DNA from: Macrophomina tecta
Lineage: Eukaryota; Ascomycota; Dothideomycetes; Botryosphaeriales; Botryosphaeriaceae
Assembly: GCA_024180945.1 (NCBI GenBank)
Contig: JAKSGN010000041.1
Span: forward strand, 2,356,001 to 2,420,000
DNA: 64,000 nt
Direction: 5' to 3'
Part shown: positions 33,901-44,911 of the stretch, one piece after another
Numbering within the stretch: position 1 is the stretch's first letter
Layout: each line of letters begins with the position of its first letter
Notes under the pieces: model-generated
Told to the model about the DNA's origin: nothing
Database searches by the model: none
The model's input: the letters and a program-made list of their open reading frames with translations, nothing else
Position numbers and translations under genes: made by a program

Positions 33901-35945
33901 TTACAGTGTGAGTCTTTGCTCCTTTTTGATCGACTCCACCAGGGCCGGCAGAGACTTGGCGGCTACTGAGTCGTGGCCACGGGGGAACTCTACGAGTCCT
34001 TTACGTAGCGCGGCGATGGCAGCCTTGCCGTAGGCTGCGATGAAGCGGTCGATGGCCTCGCCCTCGACCATGGCCTTGAGCACCATGTAGTGCGTTGCGG
34101 TTGCCTCATGCGGCGGGGTGTTGACGATACGCGAGAAGGCTCGCCAGTAGTGAGCGACCGGAAGCGGGTGCACGAGCGCGCTGCCGACCTTAATCTTGCG
34201 CAGCGTCAGGCTGGCCCACCCGGCGCCCAGGCCCGTCATGCGCTCGAGATGTTCCTGGTCCGAGCACCAGTCGCCGCCGCCGCTCTGTCGCCAGCCGAGG
34301 CGTTGGCGTCCGCGCTCCGTCTTTTCAGGCCCGTAGATGCCGAAGAGCACGCCGCAGCACTTGTGGTATTTGGCTAGCAGTATGTCGGTGAAAGGGACTT
34401 TGTTGTTGATGCAGAGGCTGGGAAATCCAAATACGGAGACGGCCAGGACGCCAATGGGATCAGCTGCCTTGGTGTTGACGCCCGCTTCGCTGGAGAGTTG
34501 GGCGATGATGGCTTTCGAGAAATGGTTGAAGAGGAACACCAGAAGAGCAGGAGCTTCGCAAGGACCTGGTGGAAGCTGGGCTTGGGTGGACGATGCGAGG
34601 AATTGCTTGACATCTACCGAAAAACAAGGGATGGTGGTCGCTTGTACAAAGCATTCGCGAATTCTACTTAGCTGAAGCAGAACTTGGTCAGTTATTCGGA
34701 TTCAAGGTATAATTCTCCGAGAGAGCTTACCTGGTCCCTGTTTTGCCTGGGATTGAGCGTGAGCTGCCCCAACTTCATGCGTATTTCTCGGCGTAGATCC
34801 CCGGCAGTCTTCTTGAGGGCAGGATTGCTCTTGACCTCATTTTGGAAATTCTTGCGGAAGACCTTCAAGCGTTGATGAATGTCCAAGTACTCCTTATGGA
34901 CAGCATCTCGTACTGCTCGCGATGACACCAGTGGAGAGTCTGTTACTACCTCTGAAGCCGCTTGGGGAGCTACGGGTGCCGCGCCGTTTATTTGAGTGGG
35001 TGCAGGTGTTGGTTGTTGTGCCTTCAAAGCCTGCTCAGCCCTTGCCTTCTCTGCGGCAGCAGCGGCGGCGGCAGCTAATTCTTCTTTTTCTCGGCGCTCA
35101 CGCTCCTCCTGCTCGGCCTTCCTCTTCGCTGCGTCTGCTTCTTCTTGTGCTTTTTGCTTTCGTAGCCTCTCTTGGGCCTCCTCGAGAGCCCGAGCTTCCT
35201 CAGCCGCCCTGCGCTGCTCTTCCTCTTTCCTCTTCACTTCGTCTATCTGCCGTTGTCGCCTCTCAGCCTCGATGCGGGCATTCTCCTGACGTATTCGCTC
35301 CAGCTCACGGTGCTCATATTCCTCCCTCCTCTTCCTTTCCCGTTCTACTTCAAGCCGGAATTTCTCGGCGACTCGCTCGGCGCTCTGCCTCACCCGCTCA
35401 TGCTCGGCAGCTGCAGCGGCTAAAGCTTCGAGGTGTTTCTTCTCTTGTTCGGCGGCGGCGCGGTCGAGCTCGTTGTGAAATTTACGGTCCGAGTCAATCA
35501 GCATGCGGCTGAACTCGAAGAGGAGCTGGCGCGAAGGGCTGTCTTGGTTCGGGGTTCGTGAGTCGGCTTTGCGGCGGCCATCTTCGAAAAGATGCTGCGA
35601 CAGGCCATCGCCATTCTGAATCGGCGAGCCGGTAGGGTCCATGGGCGGTGGATGGGGATGTAGCGGCGCGCTGGTGAGGTTGGGGGTGGGCAGAGGCGCA
35701 ATTGGACGCGTTTCGACGCGCGGAGAGATTGCTGGTGAGGTGGTAGCGTCTCGCATGCGGTGACGCCTGGGCTTCTCTTGTTGGGCGCCAGGATGGGAGC
35801 GCGAGGTTGCGCGTATGCGGTCAGCGTAGCCGGCCCATCGGGCGTAACTTTGTTGGCCGTAGACGGGGCAAAGGCGGCGAAGGGTAGCACGGGAAATGCC
35901 TGAGCGAGGTTGACGCGAGACGCGGCTGGACAAAGGTGCGGGCAT
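33901..35945 (-). CDS. GLE1: mRNA export factor Gle1, 661 aa
   Basis: Exons (minus): 35945-34731 and 34671-33901, joined across a 59-bp intron (DQ then LSRIREC); 662 codons. Residues 1 to about 150 are basic and disordered. A long coiled coil (about 170-320) is rich in Glu, Arg, Lys and Gln with Ala runs. The Gle1 HEAT-like domain begins near EYLDIHQRLKVFRKNFQNEV and continues with RREIRMKLGQLT, LASSTQAQLPPGPCEAPALL, ILLAKYHKCCGVLFGIYGPE, GRQRLGWR and AHYWRAFSRIVNTPPHEATA. Gle1 with inositol hexakisphosphate activates the DEAD-box ATPase Dbp5 at the cytoplasmic face of the nuclear pore. ATG 35945 was taken as start; the frame is open upstream to 36176. Confidence 0.92.
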
Positions 35946-37632
35946 GTATGGAGCGTGTATTGAAATTATGTAATCATACCAATGCGGTAATTGACCCTTC
36001 GTCCCACACGCCCGCGCACGCTCAACGGGCCGCACCGAGCAGAGCAAGCGCTGAAAGATCAGAAACCGGTCGCTAGAAGCGGTTACTCCAGAGCGCGTAA
36101 GTTTCCCTGGTCTGCTCCCCCCAATTGTGCCTAAGGTTTCTGCTCTGTAGCAGCAGCCCGTCTGCCAAGCAGCCATTGCATCTCACCTGAACCGCCGGTT
36201 TTACTTTAGCTGCTCTTGTGCTCTGTTGCCACGGCATACACTGCGGAATTTCGCTGCATTGTGTGTGCCCTTCCCCTCTGCCTCTGCCATTCAGCGTGCT
36301 GTCCGGGGGATGCCCCGTGCTTGGCAATCGCGAGATACTATCCGTTGGCGCCCGTGCGGCACGATAAGACGCCCACGGGCAGGCTTCAATTGCGCGGTGC
36401 TGCTGTCGCGGAGGCGAATTGGCGCAGCACCAGCGTGAGGCAGCGCGGCAGGGGGCGGAGGGGCGCTGGGCGGGGAGCAGAGGGCGGCGGGTGTAGGGCA
36501 GGTGAGGGAGAGGGGCTTATTCATCGGTTTCCTGTCGTCATCCGGCCGTATTCGTGGCCGCCCGCGTCCAAGCGGCCGGGCTCCAGCTAGCTCTGACGAA
36601 AAGCGAGCGCCGCATGCAGCTTGAGCCCCCTGCTGCGGTCGGGCACGCCAGCACAAAGGACACCTATGGGCGGGCCGAAAGCTCTGGCGGCGGCTTGGGG
36701 CGCTGCATCCCCGGGCCTGGTCTTGGTCTAGATATGGAGCTGGGTGATAGTGCAGCAACCCCCGCCAGCAGCCCGACGTGCGCCCGTCGTGCAGCAGGCG
36801 TCGCTGGTGCTGGCCTGGCGTGCTGGCAGGAGGCGCCGACAGCAGGCACGACGCGGCCGGCTCGTATGCTCAGGCAGCTTTTGCCTGGGCGGCTTCCTCG
36901 TGGCGGCGCCAAACACACGCTGATACTGTTGCAAGAGCAGCTGTGAAACGAGTTGGCCCTGACTCGCGCGATCGCGGGCGTGACGATTGAAAGCGTGCGT
37001 GAGCGGATGCCGCTTTACCTGGAGCCTCGCCTAGCCGGTCTTTCAACAGCTGCTTTCCATCGCACCTCTCTCGCCATCTTCACCCTCCTTTCATCCCCCC
37101 TCCTTCCGCCACCAGCTCCTTCCCTCCCACACTCTCTGCTACCCCCGCAGCATCCTCTCCTCGCTGCATCGCGGTCGACTCGTCGCCCGCCGACCCGTTG
37201 CGGAAACCACACGCCCGCTCCTGACTGGCAGCTCGCCCGCCTGCAACCCCAATCCTTACGGACTTGCCTTCCTCATCGCTCACTTAGACGTTTTCGCGAC
37301 CGTTGTTGGCAACCTCACCGAAGGCATCCCTCTCTATCCCCGTCCAAGCGCGTTTGCCGACGACGCATCATCCTCTGCCCGAGCTCCATCCCGGGCACAC
37401 GCCTACGAGCACGCCCGTCATCGGCAGCAGCTTATTCGCACCCCGTCTGAGCTGCGAGTGAGTCCTTTCCTTTTCGCTTGCTCCCGCTAGCTCCGGCTCG
37501 ACCTACTGACAGCCCTTGGTCCAGTCCGCGCCCTAGATCTTCTGCCCACTCCTGACCACCGACCACCCCGGGTCGACCCCGCCTGACATTCCAGCATACG
37601 ACAACCTGCGTCGACGCCTTCCGGTGCTCGAA
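35946..37632. promoter_or_regulatory. Long divergent promoter/leader of GLE1 and SSD1
   Basis: 1,687 bp between divergent start codons. The SSD1-proximal 600 bp (37020-37620) are strongly CT-rich on the + strand, typical of a long 5' leader in filamentous fungi. Frames open here are low-complexity and unsupported. Confidence 0.5.
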
Positions 37633-40600
37633 ATGGATCCTCAGGGAAACAATGGCCCGATGGGCCCCGCAGGCCGTCGCCTGCACATTGCGCACCGCCG
37701 CAGCCCGTCAGAGCTGACGCCCCTCATGAGTACGTACCTGTTTTGCCCCCCTCCGTAGCCGGACCACAATGATTACGCCGCAGTTTATGCCGATTCCTGG
37801 AACCGCGCAGTGCAGAAATGGCTAACACCGCCTGACTTCGGTATGACAGTGGAACAGCTTGCCATCGCCCAGCAGATCGAGGCCCTTCAGCAGCAGCAGC
37901 AACAGATCGCTGCCACGCATCAGCAGTATGTCAATATGGGCATGATTCCGCCGCAGCAGCACCTCGCCGGCCAGCAATTTCAGATGCAGGGCCAGATGCA
38001 GAATATGCAGCAGCCAAACTTCCAATTTCCCCAGCAGGGACAGCAGCACCTCGGCGTGCCTATGAACGCTCCCATGCAGGGTAACGCCCACCGCCGTAAC
38101 CAGTCCGCGATGCCGAACATGACAATGGGCCCTCCCCCTGCTCCCTCTTCCGGTACCTCCGGGTTCGGCGAGTTCCAGCAGCAGCAACAGCAGCAGCAGA
38201 ACCAGAGCCGGGAGAATGTCAACCCTCGCGGCGGCCGCGGCGGTTCCGTCGGCGGCGGACACACGCGTCGTCACTCGTTAGCTCTACCGGAGGCCAAGAA
38301 GGCTGCTGAGCTGGCGGAGCAGAAGAGAAAGACTTCTGGCTTCCAATTCCCCATTCCCGGTGCATCTGGCGCCTCGAGTGGCACTGAGCGCTCGGGTAGT
38401 CCTGCTAGTGCTCAAAGCAGCGAGCAGGGTCTAAAGCCTGCCGGTCGTGCCATGGGCCACGGCCGCAGCCAGAGTATGGCTGTTGGCAACGGTCGTGGTG
38501 CCCCTCGGGGTGCCGGGAACTTCCAATTCCCTCCGCCTCAATCTACCACCGATGGTGGCGCTGGCAATGACTTCCAGCGCCGTGGCTCCGGCCACAACCG
38601 CTCGTCTTCTCGAAACTTTGAGGGCAACTGGAGGCAGCCCCAGAATCAGCAGCAGCAACAGAACGTCCAGGACCAGCAGAACAACAACATGGGCAACTTC
38701 AGCCTGAACCAAGCTACCGGTGCCGCTCCTTTCCAGCCTGGCCACCGCCAGCGCTCTTCCATGAGCCAGTCCGTCAGCTCGATTGGCAACTTTCAATACA
38801 ACCCTCAGCCTCAGCTCCTTCAGCTGCCTCAGGGTCAAGTCTTGATGCAGCCTCAGATGTTCGGCCAGAGCCTTAACCCGCTCCAGCTGGCCCAACTTCA
38901 GGCCCTGCAGGCCGCTCAGATGAACGGTCAGGGCATGGGTGGTCTGCAGGGAAGCCAGCACGCCCCCCAGATGTCCATGCAGCAGCAGAACCAGCAGCAG
39001 CGCAAGACGCTTTTCACTCCTTACCTGCCCCAGGCTACTCTTCCCGCTCTCCTTAGCGATGGTCAACTTGTCGCCGGTATCCTCCGTGTAAACAAGAAGA
39101 ACCGCAGTGACGCCTATGTTACTACTCAGGACCTTGACGCCGATATCTTTATTTGCGGAAGCAAGGACAGAAACCGCGCTCTTGAGGGCGACTACGTCGC
39201 CGTTGAGCTCCTCGACGTTGATGAAGTTTGGAGCCAGAAGCGTGAGAAAGAAGAGAAGAAGAAGCGCAAGGACAACACCGACCGCAGCAGCAGCATCGCC
39301 GTTAATGATGCGACCACTCAGCCTGAGACTGGTGGTGCTGACGGTGGTATCAGGAGGCGCGGCAGTCTTAGGCAGCGCCCGACTCAGAAGAAGAACGATG
39401 ACGTCGAGGTCGAGGGTCAGAGCTTGCTTCTCATGGAAGAGGAGGAGATCAATGATGAGCAGAAGCCTCTCTACGCCGGTCACATTGTTGCTGTCATCGA
39501 GCGTGTTGCTGGTCAGATGTTCTCTGGCACCCTTGGTCTTCTGCGTCCCAGCAGTCAGGCAACGAAGGAGAAACAAGAGGCTGAGCGTGCGGCTCGTGAG
39601 GGTGGATCTGGCCGCCAGCAACCCGAGCGCCAGCAAGATAAGCCTAAGATTGTCTGGTTCAAACCTACAGACAAGCGCGTTCCCTTGATCGCTATTCCTA
39701 CCGAGCAGGCCCCTCGCGACTTCGTAGAGAGGCACCAAGATTATGCCAACCGTATCTTCGTCGCTTGCATCAAGCGTTGGCCTATTACTTCGCTCCATCC
39801 CTTTGGTACACTCGTTGAACAACTTGGTGAGATGGGCGACCTGAAGGTCGAGACCGATGCGCTTCTTCGCGACAACAACTTTGGTCCCGACGACTTTTCG
39901 GATGCTGTCCTTCGCAACGTTGGTTTCGAGGACTGGTCCGTTGCCAATGATGGCGAGGCTGCTCTTGAGGGACGTCGTGACTTCCGTGAGGAGCAGACCT
40001 TCACCATCGACCCCAACGGAAGCAAGGAGCTGGATGATGCCATTCACTTCAAATCTCTCGAGGACGGCAACCTCGAAATCGGTATCCACGTCGCCGATGT
40101 CGCTCATTTCGTCAAGGCCAACTCCCTTGTTGACCGCGAGGCTAAGAAGCGTGGAACTGCTGTTTACCTCATGGACCGCGCTGTCAACATGTTGCCTGCT
40201 AAATTATCCTCTGATATCCTGTGTCTGAGCCCGGGCGAGGAGCGCTACACTGTCAGCGTTGTTTTCAAGGTTGACCCCAGCACTGGCAAGGTCTTTGACG
40301 ATGATACCTTCATCGGCAAGGGTATCATCAAGAGCTCAGGCAAGCTCTCATATGAGCAAGTCGATGCCATTATTAACGGCCGCGGCGCCTCTGACCTTGC
40401 TGTCAAGGAGCAAGACATTCAAAAGTTACACTCTATTACCCAGAAGCTCCGCGAGGCCCGCTTCGGCAACCGCTCTACGGACATTCCGTCGCTCCGTCTG
40501 CTCTATCAGCTCGACGATGAAAACGTTCCAGTGGAGGAGAACATCTTCCACAGCTCGCCGTCGCATGAGCTCATCGAGGAGCTCAGCCACAAGGCCAACG

Positions 40601-41900
40601 CTGCTGTAGCACAGCTGATCCAGGCCAAGCTTGGCGAAAAGGCGCTTCTCCGTCGCCATGCTGGTCCCAACCCTCGCCGCCTGCAGACTTTCGTTGACAG
40701 GATGTCCGCAATTGGGTTTGAGATCGACCCTACCAGCAGTGGCACCCTCCAAAGCAGCCTGTTCCAGGTGCAGGACCCCATCATTCGCCAGGGTATGGAG
40801 ACGCTACTCGTCAAGACCATGCAGCGTGCCAAGTACTTTGTTGCTGGCAAGCAGGCCGAGGACCAGTGGTCTCACTATGCACTCAACCTGCCTCTCTACA
40901 CTCATTTCACCAATCCCTCTCGCCGCTATGCGGATATCATTGTGCATCGCCAACTTGAGGCTGCCCTCTCCAACGGAGCCGTTGAGTTCACGGAAGATAT
41001 TGAGTCTCTACACAAGACCACGGAGATGTGCAACACCAAGAAGGATTCAGCGCACAACGCCCAGGAACAGAGTGTTCATATCGAGTCGTGCCGCAAAATG
41101 GACAAGAAGCGCCAGGAGATTGGCGGCGACCTCATTTCGGAGGGCATCGTGCTTTGCGTCTACGAGTCTGCTTTCGATGTTCTCATTCCCGAGTTCGGCT
41201 TCGAGAAGCGTGTGCACTGCGATCAGCTGCCTCTTAAGAAGGCCGAATTTGACAAGAACAAGCGCATCCTTGAGCTCTACTGGGAGAAGGGTGTGCCGTC
41301 GTCGACTTACATTCCGGAGGATGAGCGTCCCAAGCATGGTTCCATTCGCGGCACCAACGCTCTCGCTGCGGCTCGTGAGGCCGAGGCTGCCAAGCAGGCT
41401 GCTAAGGAGAAGGAAGAGGCTCAACGCCGTAACATGGACACCAACACCATGTCGGCCGATGACGTTGATGCGCTCTTTGACGACGATGACGATGCAGTGT
41501 CGGACCTCGCCGACATGACGTCGGGTGTGTCGCTCAACCAGACTGGTGCAGACCGCCCGACGCAGAGCATGCCTCCTTCGCCGACGAGGACGGGTCTGAT
41601 GGCTTCTGAGCACGCTCCTCACCGTACCAAGTCGGACCCCAAGATTTCGCAGAGTGCCAGCGATGGCATCGAGTCGAAGCTGAGCAACAAGGAGAAGTAC
41701 TTGAAGCTGTTCGCCCTTCGCGAGGAGAACGGCGACTACATTCAGGATGTGAAGGAGATGACTCGCGTGCCTGTTATTCTGAAGACGGATCTCACCAAGA
41801 GCCCGCCGTAAGTAGTCCCGGTGGATTGGTACATGGATGTGATACTGACGACTTGGCTAGGTGCTTGACCATCCGGTCTCTTAACCCGTACGCTCTTTAA
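37633..41900 (+). CDS. SSD1: Ssd1/Sts5/GUL-1-type RNA-binding protein with inactive RNase II fold, 1386 aa
   Basis: Exons 37633-37729, 37784-41807 and 41861-41900; 1387 codons. The start MDPQGNNGPMGPAGRRLHIA opens the typical N-terminus. Residues about 40-400 are Gln/Asn/Met/Gly-rich and prion-like, with phosphosite-like HRRNQS and RRHSLAL elements. Then come cold-shock domains (FTPYLPQATLPALLSDGQLV; DADIFICGSKDRNRALEGDY) and the RNB domain with FTIDPNGSKELDDAIHFKSL. In active RNase II enzymes that motif has Asp where Glu stands here. The end has the S1-like region and, in a 40-nt last exon, the conserved tail CLTIRSLNPYAL. Ssd1 proteins bind mRNAs for cell-wall and polarity factors and are controlled by the NDR kinase Cbk1/COT-1. 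It is intact. Confidence 0.95.
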
Positions 41901-43431
41901 ATGGCGTGAGGGTCAGCGGTCGGTTGTAGACGGCCGCAATGCTCGACAACTCTTTGCCAGCCAGGTCAGAGCTGGCCAGCTTGGGTAATGGGAGAGCCCT
42001 GGCCACGTGGATTGTCTTCGCTTTGCTTTGTACACATTTTTGCGTGCTGTACATAGCCTGTGCAGACCAATCGTCCATTCATTAGGAAAAAGCGGTGGGA
42101 AGGACGAGAAGGATGGTTTATTCACAGTGGCGACATGGATGCGAGTGCAAAGCGACGCAACGTGTGAAGGGAGGGCCAGATTGCGGAAAGGGGGAAAAGA
42201 GTAGTCCTTGTGGGGGTAGTAGAGGCTAGCGAGGGATGGAGTTTGCATTGGGACGTATGCTGTTAATGAGTTGAGTTTTAGGCGCAGATAAAGTAGTTGA
42301 GCAGCGATAATAACTAGAGGTTCTCGCGTTACATGTTGACGGCATGTGGAGGATTCACACTGATCTGCCGGCGAAAGCGGGCCACATGGAGGCCCTTGAG
42401 CCTGGAGACTGACGTCTCGGGGGGGTGGGGGGTTTAATCTTGATCTTGCGCACTGACTGACAGCATTGTTCAGCGGCATGCATGCGGCTGGCCCTTTAGG
42501 CGAATTCGTCGAGAGACGGCTGGCAGGACTTGCTAAGCTCTCGGTACTTGGGCTTGGCTATATACAGGCGGCTTGGCCGTGCGCGATTGAGTGCATTGCG
42601 GCATGGGAGTGCCGGGTGGGGATGGCCAGTCACGTGCAGGTTGCCGGATCGGGCAGCTCTCGGATGGGTGGCTTTCCACGGCTGGCGAACAGCGCATGCG
42701 GGTGCAAGATTGCGCTGACAGATGCTCAGCCGGATCAATGCATCAGAGCAGCGGGTCGCGCAGGTTCCGGCCCCAGAACGCCTGAGGACAGATGGGCGAT
42801 GGGGCTTTGTGAGTTTCAGCGAATCGCCTGCGCGTCGCAGACCCCCGGTCGTGACACGCTCAACACCACGACCACGCCCACCCCTCGCTGCGTCCCGCCC
42901 GTCGCGTCGCGGGGGCGCCAATCACCCCGTGGCTGCAGGCCATGCCGCTAGGGCGGGCGCGCGCGACCGGAAGGCAAAAGCTTGTCGGATCCGGTGAGTG
43001 GATGCCTTCGCGCGGAAGCCACTGCATCCGCCTCTGTCAGTCTCGTCTCAGGCCCGGTATAAGGTCTCAAGTTGTCCTTCCAAGAGCCTTGCCGTCCAAG
43101 ACGTCTTTGCTCGGCGGCCCAGGTGCACCGGTCCCTTTAATATTATCGTCTGCTTCATATATTCGCTTCGCGCCCTCTCTCTCTCTTGTTTTTGAGGCTC
43201 CGTCCCTGCTGCGCAGTTTTAATTCATCCTCTTGTGGCTCAGGTGGCCCGTCAGTCCTTACGCCAGCCCCACGGGCTTCTTTCGTTCTTTTCTAACCGCT
43301 TCCCCACGTCCCTGGTCGGACTGCTCTGCCTTTTCCATCTTCCTTCACGACACAGCGCTTTGATAGCGACACTTCGGGGACGACTTTCTACACGAACCAT
43401 CCGTAATACTAAACGAGCACCACCATCCACC
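41901..43431. other. Intergenic / promoter of the ferritin-like gene
   Basis: 1.5 kb. The last 350 bp are CT-rich with TATA-like ATATTCG (43159) and a CACCATCCACC run before the ATG. CACGTG lies at 42632-42637. Open frames such as 42466-42951 show no motif. Confidence 0.5.
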
Positions 43432-44911
43432 ATGCCTAGCGTAAAGAAAATCCTCAGGGCCATCTTCGTCCTCGGCCCGGTCGTCTCCAACGCCGCCCCC
43501 GTCGTCGCCAGGTCCGCCTTCGTCTTCCCCCGCAACGATGTCTACCTACCGGCCGGTGGCCTTACTGGCAATGCTCCTGATGCCTCTGTGAACGCCGCGT
43601 CGGCAGAGGCTCCCGCCCCAGCAGAGGCTCCGGCACCAGAGGCCGCTGCTGCTGAGGCCGCCCCCGCTCCTGAGGAGCCTGCTCCTGCTCCTGCTCCTGC
43701 TGAGGCTGCTCCGGCAGAGACTCCCGCCGCCATGGCCATGGCCGAAATGGCTGCTGCTGCTGCTGCTGCCGAGACTCCTGCCGCCGCTGCAAACGCGTCT
43801 GCTGCTGAGGCCCCTCCGGCTGCCGCTGAGACTCCTGCTGCCGCTGAGACTCCCGCTGCTGCAGAGGCCTCCCCCGCTGCTGCAGCTGCACCCGCCCTTT
43901 CTGATATTGACATCCTCCAATTGTAAGGAAGACAGAATCCATTCCGAGCTACCATTCACTGACGGTGAAAATCAGCGCTCTTACTGCCGAACACCTCGAG
44001 TCCGAGTTCTACAAGCAGGGCTTCGCCAAGTTCCCGGCCTCTGACTTCAAGGCTCTCGGTCTGAGCGACGACCAAGTCACTGCTCTCCAGCAGGTCGGCG
44101 CCACCGAGGCCACCCACGTGTCTGTTCTCCTCTCCACCATCGCCAGCGCTGGCACCCAGCCTGTTGCTCCTTGCGAGTACGACTTCGGCTTCACGGATGC
44201 TGCCGGCATGGTCAAGACCGCCCGCATTCTCGAAGCCGTCGGTGTCTCAGCGTAAGTGGAAGCCCGAAAACCAGCCCATCTGCGAAATGGTCAAAGCTAA
44301 CAAGAAATCCACACAGCTACCTCGGAGCCGCCCCCCTCATCACCAACGCGTCGACGCTCAGCGCAGCCGCCTCCATCGTCACGGTCGAGGGCCGCCACCA
44401 GACCTTCATCCGCCAGGCCGCCGGCGCCGAGCCCGTCCCGTCCGCCTTCGACACGGCGCTGGGCCCACGCGCCGTCTTCACGCTCGCCTCGTCCTTCATC
44501 AAGAGCTGCCCCGAGGGCTCCAACCTCAACGTCCAGGCTTTCCCCGCCATCTCGCTCGGCAGCACCACCACTGCCATGGCTGGCCAGAGCCTCGTCCTCG
44601 CTGATATGGCACAGCCCGCTGGCGCAAAGTTTTGCGCATTCATGAGCAAGTGAGTCCTCCAAATGTCAGTCTTTGTCCAAGGAGTGAGTGCTAATGTGAT
44701 TTCGGTAGTGGCGGTGTCCAATTCTCTGAAATCGCGAATGCCAATTGCGAGGTCCCCCAGGGCCTGTCTGGCGAGACATACATGATGGTCACCAGCGGCA
44801 AGGCGATTACCGACGACGCTATCCTCGCTGGGTAAGTCGTCTATTTCACTGAAACGGAAGGAAACCTTTTGCTAACTCGGCGCCAGTCCTTCCGTCCTCG
44901 AGATGTCGTAA
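43432..44911 (+). CDS. Secreted ferritin-like-domain protein (Rds1-like), 415 aa
   Basis: Five exons: 43432-43922, 43976-44251, 44317-44649, 44709-44831 and 44887-44911; 416 codons. The start MPSVKKILRAIFVLGPVVSN is a signal peptide, likely cut after NAAP or VARS. Residues about 50-155 are an Ala/Pro/Glu repeat region with PAEAPAPE and AAAETPAA units. The folded part starts at DIDILQFALTAEHLESEFYK (four-helix ferritin-like domain, Glu/His rich), then ATEATHVSVLLSTIASAGTQ, YLGAAPLITNASTLSAAASI, SIVTVEGRHQTFIRQ and a C-terminal domain with TTTAMAGQSLVLADM. The AEHLE, EATH and EGRHQ motifs are the expected metal-ligand-like residues. Related fungal proteins are stress- or starvation-induced and wall-associated; enzymatic activity is unproven. 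Confidence 0.9.

Noticed and set aside
38431..40107. 558-codon open frame on the minus strand inside SSD1
   Set aside because: It is antisense to conserved SSD1 coding sequence; codon bias of the + strand gene keeps the opposite frame open.
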